The position numbers were made by a program, and so were the translations under genes. Positions 46,818 through 58,038 of a DNA stretch of 64,000 nucleotides are shown in pieces. The DNA comes from Amorphophallus konjac (Eukaryota > Streptophyta > Magnoliopsida > Alismatales > Araceae). The notes under the pieces are model-generated. The model did no database searches, was not told the origin of the DNA, and saw only the letters and a program-made list of their open reading frames with translations. Location: the NCBI GenBank assembly GCA_022559845.1, contig CM040128.1, positions 72,727,247-72,791,246 on the forward strand, given 5' to 3'. Within the stretch, counting starts at the first letter, position 1. Each line of letters begins with the position of its first letter.

Positions 46818-49166
46818 CTAGAACTCCCTCACTAGGGTGCAGAGACCCTGATCACATGAAAGGTCTATAGAAGGAGAGAAAAAGCAAGAGGAGGGGTGAG
46901 GACTAAAGCCTCGGAAGCAGTGAGAGAACGGACAGATGCCCAAAGCAGTGGATGTGGAAGAAGTTGGGTCGGACCCGGGATTAGGAGGGATCAAGAGGAG
47001 AAATTGGTAAATGGAAAGAGGTGGATCCGGAGGTTCTGGAAACAAGGGAGGAAGAGAATCATGCGGGTAGAAATCATCTGGAGGTTCCGGAGGAGGAAAA
47101 TCCCGAGGGACGTGATGCCCTGGGAAAAGGTAAGGGAAAAGATGATTGAAGAGGAAGAAAGGTATGAAGGATGCAATATCCTGGAGAAGTAGAAGGACAA
47201 ATTGGAAGAAAGATAGGGGATCCGAAAGTTCCGGAGGAGGCAAGTACCGAGGGATGCGATGCCTAAGGAGGAAAGATAAGTCCGGATGTTCTGGAGGTGG
47301 AAGATATGGAGGGTCCGGAGGTTCCGGAGGAGGCAAGTACCGAGGGACGCGATGCCCTGGAGGAATCAGTGAGAAGCCCGAAGGATCTGGACATGTAGGT
47401 GTATTGGGGCGCGATGCCTGGAGAGGGAGGTCCAGAGGTAGAAGATGTGGAAGGTCCGAAAGGCGGAGAAGATACGGGTTCGGAAACCCAGGAAAAAAGG
47501 AATGTATGTGAATGCAATGTGATGGATGTAAGGGATGCATGAAATGCATGAAATGCATGAAATGCATGATATGCAAAGAATGCAGAGAATGCATGGAATG
47601 AGAGGGTAAGATCCTCCTCCTCACCCATTGAGTGGCCCGTAGAGAAAAAAATGTGGGTGGAACAGAATAAGGAGTGAATGAATTGGTGGAAAGCCCATTA
47701 GCGAAAGGATGCCCACCCCTCCATGGCAAGGAGGGTGCCCGGCCAGACGGCTCAATGGATGGAATTAATGCCCGAATACTCTCATGTGTTATGGCAATAT
47801 GGGAAGATAACCCCTTCGTTTGACAAGGGAGTCGTATAATGACGGAACGATGGGTAATGAGAGCATTAAAAGAGCATCGACCAATGAATAAGGTGACTTT
47901 GAGAAAGGGTCGATACGGCATCAATTTGAAAGAATTTATCATAGTGAGCCTTGAAGGAGACTTCTCAAATATGCCCAGCATAATGACACGGATCGACATC
48001 TGGCAAATAAAATCTTAAATTTTGAATGGCATAGCCGAGGTCAAGCCCTTCTTGCCCGGTTCTTGGATATCCCTGGCACAGGTGCTTGTAGGAATACACC
48101 CACTCCGAGTGGTAGAGGAAGGTGAAGCGAAGATGATAAACTTGATGAGCAGTGGAGGTGTAATGGAGAGTTTTAATGGAAGGGTAAGCGGAGGTTCAAA
48201 CACGTCGGGCTTCTCCCCTTCCTTGGAAGCGATTGGGATCGGCTCGAGTGCAAAAATAGGTGAGTCCTGCCCAGGACTAGTCACGGGTTCAGGTAAAGGT
48301 GTAGGTGAAGTTGGTTTTAGGGTAATTGGCTTTGGGGTTTTAGTGATAATGGACGCTTTAGGTGGTGAACAAGGAGGAGATATAATGAGAGATTCGGCGG
48401 TGATCGGTGGAGTGGAGGTAAGCTCGGATAGCTTGGCGAAAGGGTAAGTGGAAGTTGACGGTGTCGAGGTTGGAGGTACAATGGTTTGAGTTTTAGTGGG
48501 AGGTTCGGCGGTGGCCAATGGTATGGAGGTTAAAGGTGTGGTGGGTTTGGTTCGCAGAAAGCGTCGGGTTTTAGTGGTGCGTGGAGGATTGGAGATAATG
48601 GAAGGGTCATGGTGAGCCGGTGTAGGTGATTGGAGTATCAACCCATCATCGTAATACCAAGAGGTCTCATAGACGGGGTTAGGGATGGTGGCATCGTCCT
48701 GAGCAGGGGGTTCATCGGGTAATGGAGGGAGCGAAAAACGAAGGAAACTCGGAATGGGTGCCTCTTGAAGAATTTCATCATCTGCACATGCCGGCTCCAA
48801 ATCTTCATAATCATCAAAAATATCAAGTGGATGCCATTGTGGAGGCGTGATAATAGGTGGTGGAGTAATGTAATGTGGAGAGTTTTGTGGAGGTAAATAT
48901 GAAGGTGGAGGCGAAGGCGAAGAAGAAGGCGGATGGCCATGTGTATGAACATGGTGAATTGGTGGAGGGTGGACGGCGTCCACTTGACCATCAAAACTTG
49001 TTGAAACGTCTTGCTCACTTTGGTCTATAATGCCATTATCTCTCCTCTCCTTCCAATCTTTTTCCATCTTAGTGATTTTGTTCATAAAAGTATGAAGAGG
49101 ATTGACTTGAGAAGGAGGAGGAGGAGCGGGCCGTGGGCTTGTGAACCTCTTGAGTTGTTCCTCCAT
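46818..49166 (-). pseudogene. Element A proline-rich protein, main part (one internal stop)
   Basis: One minus-strand frame runs 49166 to 46818 (783 codons) with a single TAA at 48017-48015. The first half is very rich in Pro, Thr and Ser (PAPPPPSQV, HPPSSSPSPPPSYLPP), with a short charged helix (ITKMEKDWKERRDN). The second half contains a histidine-rich HFMHFMH tract from a 9-bp DNA repeat, and several P-R-Y-L-P-P-P-E-P-P-D units from a roughly 48-bp repeat (47060-47460). I recognise no known family. Position just inside the 5' LTR and coding orientation suggest an element-encoded gag-like or accessory protein, but this is inference. It may join the next listed frame by a one-base shift near 49160. 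Confidence 0.5.
47531..47600 (-). repeat. 9-bp repeat GAAATGCAT within the element A frame
   Basis: Exact copies of GAAATGCAT follow one another at 47541-47567, with degenerate copies on both sides. The unit length is a multiple of three, so the frame is kept and a Met-His-Phe tripeptide repeat is encoded. Confidence 0.8.
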
Positions 49167-49819
49167 CGAAGCAATTTATCAAGGAGATTTTGTTGGAGGG
49201 GTGTAACTTGAACATTGAAGGGTTGGCATAGCCTTGGAGGGACGGCTTGATGTAGAGGCCGTGGAGGTGGATTAATGGGCCGACCCACAAAAGGACCCGG
49301 ACGAGCCGGGTTGCAAGGAACATGTGGGCCTTGGGGCCGTGGTGAAGGAGGAATAGAAGGAGGCGGGTGATGGATCACCCGAGGAGGAATTTTTGTAGAA
49401 GGGGGATGGTAATGGGCCACCTGGGTATGAATGGATGAAGATGGGTGATGGGCCACCCGTGTGGGATTGGAGGGAGGATGAGAAGAAGATGTGCCCCCAA
49501 CAATTGCCTTAAGGGCTTGAATTTGTTGAGGGGTGAGATGATCTAATGCACGGATGACTTGGGAAACCTTCTCATCATTGGGAGGAGATGGTCCCGAGGG
49601 AGTAGTGGCATGCAATGAATGCAAGGGACCATGAGATTGGAAATTGCCCATGGGTCGGGCAATACCATAAAAGTGAGGACGATGTCCCTTAGAAGGATCG
49701 ATATAAGCTTGAGGATTATAAGATATGCTAGGTTTATCATCCTCAAGAGTATAAGATTGATTAGACATGGGGGTTTTGTTATCAAGATTAAACATCATGC
49801 AGGCAAACAATTCAACCAA
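49082..49819 (-). CDS. Element A proline-rich protein, N-terminal frame
   Basis: The frame is 245 codons on the minus strand from 49819. It starts in the part of the element closest to the 5' LTR and includes SQVIRALDHLTPQQIQALKAIVGG, a possible short helix, followed by repeats of HHPPSS/VAHHPP. It overlaps 49082-49166 with the following frame, and the C-terminal 25 residues (poly-Leu) look like out-of-frame reading. The likeliest view is one protein of about 1,000 residues broken by a frameshift near 49160. Family unknown. Confidence 0.45.
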   Translation of the reverse strand: MVELFACMMFNLDNKTPMSNQSYTLEDDKPSISYNPQAYIDPSKGHRPHFYGIARPMGNFQSHGPLHSLHATTPSGPSPPNDEKVSQVIRALDHLTPQQIQALKAIVGGTSSSHPPSNPTRVAHHPSSSIHTQVAHYHPPSTKIPPRVIHHPPPSIPPSPRPQGPHVPCNPARPGPFVGRPINPPPRPLHQAVPPRLCQPFNVQVTPLQQNLLDKLLRWRNNSRGSQAHGPLLLLLLKSILFILL

Positions 49820-50873
49820 TCAAAGCAATGTTACAAAGATATTAATCAAGTTGGGATGCTTACGCTTGATTTTAGTTGACCTTGAACCTTGGTGAATTAG
49901 GTGATTTTAGAAAAATGTGATATAAGTCACACAAGGTAGGAACCTAGTTTCAATATAGTTTTGTTTCAATGTCAACTAGGTTCACTCGCTCACCATGCAT
50001 AGGCCAACTAAACCCGGGGAACTTCAAAAGGTACAACCTGCCCAAGCGTCCGTGAGGGAATCCACGGGTACGGGGACTTATGGAGGCCTTGGTTTTGGAA
50101 TTCCCGGTCCAAAGAGACGGAATGCTCAATGGAGGGTCCTTCCTTAACCAAGAGAGGGGTAAGACTCCTAAAAAGTGTGGGGAGAGGGGGTCTCCCAAAC
50201 CGATGCAAGTGTTAATGCAAAAAGAAGAAAAGGAATCACACAGGATAATATGATGGAAATATGATGAAGAGGGAAAGAAAAAAAAAGAGACAGAATGCAA
50301 ATGCGCTAATGCCAATAGGTAAACAAATGTAACAATGCAAAGCAAACAAGAAAATATAAGAATAAGGGGGACGTAATATGCAGTGATGGGGTCACGGTAT
50401 GCAATAGAAATAGTGAACTTGATATACAAATACAATGGGTATGATATGAAACCAACGTAACAGAGAACTTATGAATATGATATGTGATAAATGCAACAGA
50501 GGAGTATGCTAGAAATACAACAGATTATATGCTGGAATGTATGCAACGGAGGGTGGGCATGCAATGGACGCAAGCCAATCACAGAACAATATTATGATTA
50601 TGATGCAACACAATGAGAAAGCTAGGAAGGAAAAGGTGTCGCCCACTGTGGGTGCTCAGTAAAAAAAATGGGTGTCCACAAGAGTGGTCGTTGATTTTTT
50701 TTTAACCGGATAGATGGGATATCAAATAAATCTAAAAATCAAACAATCACTTGGGAAATAAATAGACAGAGTACGACGAGAAACACTAATAGGAGGTGCA
50801 CCGTGGGTGCAAAATCGGAGGGGCATCGTGGGTGCCAAAAGAGGAGGGTAATCAAAAAAAGAAAAATAAAGGA
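49820..50873. other. Element A leader
   Basis: About 1 kb between the primer site and the first long frame, AT-rich, with no convincing coding region. It holds three primer-site-like repeats near the LTR (50639-50657, 50795-50810 and 50821-50837). Confidence 0.55.
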
Positions 50874-50892
50874 GGTCCCACCGTGATCGCCA
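50874..50892 (-). promoter_or_regulatory. Primer-binding site of element A (tRNA-Arg type)
   Basis: On the minus strand TGGCGATCACGGTGGGACC lies three bases from the LTR end. From memory of plant tRNA-Arg 3' ends it matches at most positions. The Ogre/Tat group uses an Arg primer. Confidence 0.7.
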
Positions 50893-50895
50893 ATT

Positions 50896-52549
50896 TGAGG
50901 ATCTATTTAAAATCCACTAAACAAAACATAAAACAATAAGCATAGCGTAGGATGCTAACGGAGGGTGATCGCTAGAGACCGTGGGCCTCAAAGGATATAA
51001 TCGATAATAATAGAGGGATCGCGAATATAAATACTTCAAAAGGATGTGGGGGATGTGAGTGATTTTCTTCCCTTCCTACCTGCCGGCCGATGGAGGGAGT
51101 TCTTCTTTGATTACCCTTGTAAAATAAAGATAACAACCAATAAAAGATTGAAATTAGAACCAAGGTGAGTGTAGCATCAAATTCATGATAAAGATAAGCA
51201 TGAAAATCATATATAAGAACACACCTTGTTCGGTGTTTCCCTTTTAAACCCCATGCGATGGGTCGGGAGATATGATGATTGAATGTAAGAAAATAAAGTG
51301 TGCAAGTGTTGCACTATGGAAGTTCAACGTGGTTGAGGTAAAGAGATGAACATGTTGTAATGCAAGCATGCGGTCTAAAAAAGAGTAGGGAATATATAAC
51401 AGAGACTAATGAAAAGAAGGAGAAGCCTGGGATTGTTTCTCCTATAGCTTTGATGCATGATGGGGAGGGAGTCTCCTTCAAAAGGATGAAGCTTTGCACA
51501 CAAAGAGTACTCCCTCCTGGAGCCAAGAAAACAGTAGCACTTTCCCCTGTAAATTGAAACAAAAAAATCCTTGTTTCGACAGAGCCACAGGGACTCTATT
51601 TATAGGGGAGAATGCATGGGTTTTAATCTGATAAAGATTAGGATAATTGATTTTAGCAAGAGATAAATATTGAAAGGAGTCCTCCCGATTATAGAAAGCC
51701 ATTAGATTCATTTCCGAAGTGGAAATAGACTCAAACCGGAGGAAGAACGGTGTTTGGTGGAATTCAGAAATCTAGAGGAAATGACGACTCTTCACGCTAT
51801 CGTTATTTGTAATAATGACTTCCTGAGTGTCGCGAATCAGAAAAAGCCAAAAATAAATAACGCCCCTCATTCGGGCGTCATTTAAATAACGCCCAGATGA
51901 TAGTCGTTATTTCAAAACATCACAGAAAAATGATTTTAAGGCCATTTCTCATTTTTTATTATTATTTTCCCATTTTTTCGGTGGATGTACATCTGACTGT
52001 GTTGATTCTATTTCCTATTTTTTCGAATTTTTCTGACACCCGGAAGGTCACCAAAACTCCCCTAAAAGGGCCACAGAGATATATTATAAAAAATTCCCAA
52101 ATGGAATTGACGCCTCTTGCGCTGTCGTCATTTACCTTTTTCTTTATTTTTACTTTATTTAAAATCAAATAATGCCTCCTTCCATGTCATTAATTCTTTA
52201 AAAAAATCTAAAAAATTCTCAAAAAATCTAGAAAAATAGGAAAAAGTCAAATGAATGGACGCCTCCTCGAAGAGGCATCATTTCACTTTTATTTATTAAT
52301 ATTATTTTTTTAAAAAAAATCAAATGACGCCCCCCTCATGCCGTTAATTCTTGAAAAATTCATAAAAATAGAGAAAAATACCTAGAAAATCTAAAAAAAT
52401 AGGGAAAAATAAGAAAAGGGGGGAAAAGAGGGAAAATCTAAGAAAAATGGGAAAAATCACTCAAATAAAGTCAATTTGAGGGTCAAACTGAGGCATTATG
52501 AGGTAATATGAGATATGCTCACAGTAATGTCACTTTTAAAGTGTCTACA
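50896..52549 (-). repeat. Element A 5' LTR (right copy)
   Basis: It aligns with 32127-33828 and is about 48 bases shorter. It ends TGAGGATC...GTGTCTACA; the left end differs from its partner (TGTAGATC), probably by mutation. U3 carries the same TAACGCCC/GGGCGTCA hairpin units (51858-51880 and others). A TATA box on the minus strand lies near 51596-51603. Confidence 0.9.
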
Positions 52550-52554
52550 GGCGC

Positions 52555-53198
52555 CCCCGGAGATAGAAGACGGAGGCCAAGCCACAATCAATGAACTGAT
52601 AGAAATCAACTTGGGAGACGAGGATGACCCTCGGCCGACCTTCCTCAGTGCCCAGTTATCTACTGAGGAACAGAGGCTGTACATCCAGCAGCTACAAGAA
52701 TACCGGGATTGCTTCGCCTGGACCTACAAGGAAATGCCAAGGTTGAGCCCCGCAGTCTCACAACATGAGCTAGCCATAAGCCTCGAAGCCGAGCCGGTGA
52801 AGCAGCCACCGCGGCGCATGAGGCCAGAGCTCATCACTAAAATATGCAAGGAAGTTGACAAGCTCATTGATGTGGGTTTCGTCGAAGAAAATCAATACAC
52901 CATGTGGCTGGCTAATATCGTGCCCGTGAAGAAGAAAAATGGGCAGATCTGGATATGCGTTGATTTCCGACATCTAAACAAGGCCTGCCCCAAAGATGAC
53001 TTTCCAGTATCGATAACGGAGGTCATGATTGATGCCACGACTGGCCATGAAGCTCTGTAATTTATGGACGGGTCATCCAGCTACAACCAGATATGGATCG
53101 TGGGACATGACCGAGTCCACACCCCCTTCCGAACTCCCCAGGGCATTTATCACTATAAGAGGATGCCGTTCGAACTGAAGAGCGCCGGCGCAACTTAC
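52555..53198 (+). pseudogene. pol: Tat-2 reverse transcriptase, first segment
   Basis: The frame resumes with PPEIEDGGQATINEL and runs through the linker DCFAWTYKEMPRLSP to the RT palm (WLANIVPVKKKNGQIWICVDFRHLNKACPKDDFP) and MPFELKSAGATY. The Leu-Lys pair usually preceded by Gly (F-G-L-K-N) reads F-E-L-K-S. A TAA at 53058-53060 interrupts it. It is cut after 53198 by solo LTR C and continues exactly in phase at 55052. Confidence 0.85.
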
Positions 53199-55046
53199 TG
53201 TTGAGTGGTGGATAGCGGATCTAAAGGGGAGGGGTGAATAGATCAGCTCCACTTTTCACAATGCGGCCCTCTAAACAGCTAGTTAAAATGAATTGCAGCG
53301 GAATAGAAACTAGCTTCCAAGTACGCTATGATTCACTTAGCAAGATAAGCAAGATATATAATAATTCGATCCTAAGCATGCATCTAGAATGAATCAATCA
53401 CACAGGCAAACCACAATAGACAGGATTTTTAAGGTGGTTCGGACTGAATCCTCAGTCCTACGTCCACTCCTCACCAAAACCCGGTGAGGCTTCACTTGTG
53501 CAGCGCACAGAACCGCAAATCGGAAACCACCGATTGCCTTCCTACTCACCACCTGGTAGGGATGTCAACTGTAAATTGGAACACCCTCTAATTTCCTTCC
53601 TACTAACCACCGGTAGGGATGAATCACACTTTCAATGTTTAAACAATAATGAAAATGAAACAAATGTGAATGAACTAAGACAAGAGATTGAGTTATGAGT
53701 GAAAATGAATTGGCCCTTGTATGAAATGTTGATCAGCAACAAGGCTCCTCTTGGCTTCAACTCAATCTTCTTGATTCACCCTTGATTGGATGAATGTTCT
53801 TCACGGAGTACTGTTCACGTGAACAGTACCTCTTCCTTCAATTCTTCTCTCTTGATCTTCTCATTGAACTTCTTTGAATGAATGAAGGAGATGATGAAGC
53901 TACCTTGAATCTTGATTGCTTCGTTAGCTCCTAGGAGTTTGAATGCTTGAAAGATCACCTTGGATGAGCTTGAAAAAGCTTGAATGGATGTAGATGATTT
54001 CCCTTGAAGAACTTGAATCAAACCGGCTTCCTTGGATCACTTTGATAGCCTTGCTTTGATGTAATCTTCCTTGAAGTTTGCTGGCTTTGATTTGAGCTTG
54101 ATTCCCCTTTGATTGGATGAAGAACTCCTTCACGAACTACTGTTCACGTGAACAGTAGCTCGTCTCCAAGCTCTCTTGCAACCTCCCTTGCAGCCACCCT
54201 AGATCTCACAAGAAGCCCCTTAAAGCCTTAGGGTTTCTAACCCCTCATGAGTTAGTTTTATAACCCTTGAATGGTCCATAGATGCCCCCTAGACCAGATC
54301 CACAAATCATGGAAGATTAGGTAAGGTTTGATTAAACAAATCCATGGAAAGGGGCTGGCCACAAGGTGGATTTCGAAGTCAAACAAGGCTGCATCGGGGC
54401 TGGCAGTCGACCTACAGCTCCTGGCGGTCGACCTCCACTGAGAAACACTATAGACGGATGATCACTGGGACTGGCGGTCGACCTACATGGGCTGGCGGTC
54501 GACCGCCACCTAAAACATATGCAGACTGGCGATCCCTGGCTGGGGCGGTCGACCGCCCCTGTGCTGGCGGTCGACCGCCAGCTGGGCAGAACCCGGCCTA
54601 TCCCGGGTCGGTCCGTTATCCGCGTCAGCTCCGTCGTTCAACTTCTTTAGCAGCCCGGTCATGTCCGTGGCATCTTCCTTGACTGTCTTGAAGATTTTAT
54701 TATTGAGTCTTCAATCAAATTTTTGTTCCGGGGGCTCCGCCCCTGGAAACCCCCGTAAGGGGCACTGCCCCCTTGACCCCCGCGACCTGACCGGGCAGGT
54801 CGATCCCCGCGACCTGACTGCGTAGGTCGATCCGCGTGCGAGGGCGCAACATTGAGCTTTCACTTGCATATCTGTCATGAACACAACAGCACATATGTCA
54901 GTCATATAGGAGTGAAAAACAACAATGACTAATAGTGTTTAGCCATTATCAAAACCAAGAATACCACAGAATGCATATGACCATAGAATGATGTCGAATG
55001 ACCCAAGTGACCACAAAATGACTCAAATGACTTCAGGGACACAACA
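53199..55046. mobile_element. Solo LTR, family C, inserted in Tat-2 RT
   Basis: The 1,848-bp insert starts TGTTGAGTGG and ends GACACAACA, with CTTAC duplicated at 53194-53198 and 55047-55051. TGTTG/CAACA ends and the GTGGTTCGGACTGAA...CCTACGTCCAC block near 53430 recall LTRs of plant Ty1/copia SIRE/Maximus elements, but this family assignment is from memory. GTTCACGTGAACAGTA occurs twice (about 53815 and 54142). CG-rich palindromes lie at 54493-54581 and a GGGGGCTCCGCCCC block at about 54730. There is no interior. Orientation is not determined. Confidence 0.85.
54400..54585. repeat. Repeated CG-rich palindromes GGCGGTCGACCGCC
   Basis: The word TGGCGGTCGACC or near variants occurs six times. 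Three copies extend to perfect palindromes: 54493-54508 (16 bp), 54542-54559 (GGGGCGGTCGACCGCCCC, 18 bp) and 54564-54581 (CTGGCGGTCGACCGCCAG, 18 bp). Confidence 0.93.
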
Positions 55047-55051
55047 CTTAC

Positions 55052-56266
55052 CAGCGGGTGATGACCCAAATATTTGATGAACTGCTCTACCACAAGGTCG
55101 AGTGCTATATAGATGACCTGGTAGTCAAGACCAGAAAGAAAGAAGACCATCTGCAGGACCTCCGAGTTGTATTTCAGAGGCTGAGGCAGTACGAATTAAA
55201 GATGAACCCCATGAAGTGTGCGTTCGGAGTATCGAGCGAAAAATTCTTGAGATTCATTGTCAGATATCGAGGAATTGAGATAGACCCCGCAAAGATCAAG
55301 GTAATCCAGGAGTTACCCTCACCAAGGAACCTCTCTGAGCTGAGATCTCTACAAGGCCGCCTGGCATACATCCGGCGGTTTATATCTAACTTGTCAGGGC
55401 GATGCCATCCCTTTCACATGCTAATGATGAAAGATGTTCCCTTTTACTGGGATGAAGACTGCCAGATGACCTTTGACAAGCTGAACGTTTATCTGAAGAC
55501 TCCTCCAGTGCTGGGTGCACTGGTGAAAGGACGGCCACTAATCCTCTACATAGCAGCCACGTACAAGTCCCTGGGGGCAATGCTAGCCTAGAACAATGAA
55601 GAAGGGAAGGAACAAGTCCTCTACTATCTCAGTCGGAGATTAGTCAGAACTGAGGAGAAATACACCTTTAACGAGAAGACCTGCCTGGCACTGGTCTTCG
55701 CAGTCAAGAAGCTTCGACACTATATGATGTCGCATGAAATTAAGCTGATGTCCAGGGCGGATCCGCTTAAATATATCATGTCCCAACCGGCACTCAAAGG
55801 CCGCCTAGGCAAATGGGCGGTGATTCTTATGGAGTTTGATATCTCCTACGTGCAGCAAAGGGCTGTCAAAGGCCAGGCCATCGCAGACTTCTTCGCTGAG
55901 AACCCAGTACCAGAAGATTATCCGTTGGAGCCAGAGCTTCTTGAAGATGAGACCCTGGAGGTCAGCCAAGTACAGCCCTCATTGTGGCAGTTATACTTTG
56001 ACGGTGCATCCAGAATTGATACCCCGGCAACTGGGTCAGCCAAAGTTAGGGCAGGGGTAGGCTTAGTCCTGAAATCTCCAGAAGGAGAAGTCATATATAC
56101 ATCATGTTCAATAAACAAGCCCTGCATAAATAATGAAGCAGAATATGAAGCCCTAATAATCGGGCTGCATATTGCTCTGTCCATGGGAATTCAGATGCTG
56201 GAAGCATTCGGGGATTCCATGCTAGTTATAAAACAGTTGGAAGGAGAGTTCGATGTGCGGAAGTAA
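55052..56266 (+). pseudogene. pol: Tat-2 RT C-terminus, RNase H and second RNase H
   Basis: RT resumes in phase and carries an intact catalytic block CYIDDLVVK (about 55110-55136), then the thumb and connection (MNPMKCAFGVSSEKFL, RRFISNLSGRCHPF). The first RNase H has YIAATYKSLGAMLA-stop and YYLSRRLVRTEEKYT. The second RNase H (about 55985-56250) has LYFDGAS, NNEAEYEALIIGL and FGDSMLVIKQL, the Tat mark. Stops are TAG at 55589-55591 and TAA at 56264-56266, both where Gln fits. Apart from these the RT is the best-preserved Tat enzyme in the window. Confidence 0.88.
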
Positions 56267-57822
56267 GAACTCCTTCCTTATTACCAGTTGGCACTCCCCC
56301 TGATGACAAGGTTCTATTTCATCAGCATCAAGCACATAAACCGAGGACAAAATGCTCAGGCGGATGCCCTCGTAAAGTTGGCCAATTCTTTGGCAATCCC
56401 GCCAGACACAAGCCTGAATATAATAGCAATTAACTGGCGGCAGGTCCCCAGGGTGACAGAGGTCCTGGCCGATGAACAAGAAAATGAAGTGGCAGCGGCG
56501 GAAGAAATCCAACAGCCCGATTGGCGGGAGCATCTCCTACGTTGGTTTAAACACCAACAGCTCCCGAAAGAAGAAGAACAAAGAATGAAGCTCCTAAGAG
56601 TCAAAGACTTATGAAATGAGGAACGAAACTTTGTTCCGGATAATGGCGGATGCCCAAAAGAAGATCTTACTCCGCGGCTTGTCTCCAGTAGAAGCTTGGC
56701 AAATAATGCAAGAAGTCCATGCCTGGTCAGCCGAGGCACATCAGGCCGGTCCGAAAATGAAAATTGAAATAAAGAAATTGGGCTACTACGGGCCCTCTAT
56801 GTTTGACGACTACTGCAAGTCCGCTAAAGCCTGCCAGAAGTGTCAAGAACATGCCACTGTGTCAAGAAGACCACCGGCGCCGCTGCATCCTACCGTACCA
56901 AGTTGGTCATTTGCTCAATGGGGCACGGACGTGGTAGGACCATTGCCAGCATCGTCATTAGGATGCAAATATATCTTAGCAGCCACAGATTACTTCTCTA
57001 GATGGGCAGAAGCAATAGCGCTAAGAGAAGTGATAGGAGAATTGGTCGCCATATTCTTCCGGTAGAATATAATATTCCGATTTGGAGTCCCCAGCCGAAT
57101 TATCTCTGACAATGGCAGTCACTTCAGGAACCAGAAGGTGTACCGACTGGCTAACAAATACAAGATTGATTGGAGAACATCATCTCCCTACTACCCTCAA
57201 GCCAACGGACTTGCAGAAGCCTTCAATAAAACGTTATGCACCCTGCTAGCGAAGAGTGTAAAGGCTAATAAAAGGGATTGGGAAGAAAGGATGTACGAAG
57301 CACTCTGGGCTTATTGTACAGTTTACAAAACCCCAACTGGCTGCTCACCTTACTCCCTCGTGTACGGGTCGGAGGCTGTGGTGCCAATTGAATTGGAGGT
57401 TCCCTCGTTGCGAGTCGCCATCCAGCATGGGTTGGTTAGCAGCGAGCAGACTAACATGGAAAGAAGACTGTAAGAGCTCGCCGAGCTCGAAGGAAAGCGT
57501 CTCTGTGCGCAACAAAATATCCAACTCTACCAAGGCTCGCATGGCCCGCGCATTGGATAAGCTGGTCAAAGGATGAGAATTCAAGAAAGGTGGCCTGGTA
57601 ATGGTTAAAAGAAGAGAAGTGATGGCCTCCAATCCCAAGGGGAAGTTGGTTAAAAATTGGGTCGGACCATATATTATCCGCCGGGTATATGAAGGGGGTG
57701 CCTACGTTCTTGTAGATCACAAGGGTGTAGTTCAGTTTTCCCCTCTTAATAGGAAACACATGAAGCTATACCACGCAGTCCCACCGGCATCCCCAGAATG
57801 CCCGAAACCCACCTTGGTCTAG
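56267..57822 (+). pseudogene. pol: Tat-2 integrase
   Basis: After the end of the second RNase H (INRGQNAQADALVKLAN) the zinc domain has H/H spacing and CQKCQ (about 56700-56850). The DDE core shows WGTDVVGPLP (about 56923), ISDNGSHF (about 57104) and YYPQANGLAEAFN (about 57190), so all three catalytic residues are present. The C-terminus reads NPKGKLVKNWVGPYIIRRV and ends with TAG at 57820-57822. Frameshifts near 56612 and 57535 and stops at 56612 TGA, 57063 TAG, 57471 TAA and about 57574 TGA make it nonfunctional. Confidence 0.87.
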
Positions 57823-58038
57823 TGGTACTCCGCCCTGACCGAGCTCTCAAAAAAAAAAACAATATTGCCATTACAGACCTTACATCCGAATCGACATAAA
57901 ACTCACCCCTTTGCGTTGGTATTTGTCCTTACCAATGAATAAATCCATTTTCGGCGCAAGACTTCGTGTCCCAGCCGACTTTCTTACAATACTGCCATTA
58001 CGGACCTTACGTCCGAATTGGTGGAAATCCTTCCTTTG
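57823..58038 (+). repeat. Tat-2 3' region with a 127-bp repeat (two copies)
   Basis: The stretch TGCCATTAC-GACCTTAC-TCCGAAT occurs at 57864-57893 and again at 57991-58020, 127 bases apart. The surrounding sequence is partly similar. This is the start of a tandem array comparable to the 52-bp array in Tat-1, cut off by element D. Confidence 0.7.

Larger units (their letters stand above)
32127..52549 (-). mobile_element. Element A: large nonautonomous LTR element (LARD-like), containing element B
   Basis: The 20,423-bp minus-strand element ends TGTAGATC...GTGTCTACA, with GGCAC at 32122-32126 and GGCGC at 52550-52554 as a one-mismatch TSD. Without element B it is about 10.3 kb: LTRs of 1,702 and 1,654 bp and an interior of about 7 kb. 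I find no gag, protease, RT, RNase H or integrase motif in it, only a long proline-rich frame. The LTRs differ by about 4% in a sampled stretch plus indels, so it is older than B. An Arg-type primer site suggests a link with Tat/Ogre elements. Confidence 0.85.
19454..58038 (+). mobile_element. Tat-2: Ty3/gypsy Tat-lineage element split by three nested insertions
   Basis: The element runs from its primer site through gag-protease, a linker, RT, RNase H, second RNase H and integrase. Its own sequence is 19454-24810, 31537-32126, 52555-53198 and 55052-58038. The three interruptions (24811-31531, 32127-52549 and 53199-55046) have TSDs CTTCA, GGCAC/GGCGC and CTTAC. The reading frame continues exactly across the first and third and is off by one base at the second. 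Its 3' part beyond 58038 is displaced by element D, which leaves the window. The second RNase H identifies the Tat lineage. Confidence 0.88.

Noticed and set aside
46896..47511. Plus-strand frames of 98 and 121 codons (Gly/Arg/Ser-rich)
   Set aside because: They overlap the element A frame in antisense and reflect the repeated GGTTCCGGAGG words.
54720..54840. GC-rich block considered as a tRNA or structured RNA gene
   Set aside because: GGGGGCTCCGCCCC and CCCCCGCGACCTGAC repeats can fold locally, but no tRNA cloverleaf, anticodon arm or T-loop is present; it is part of solo LTR C.
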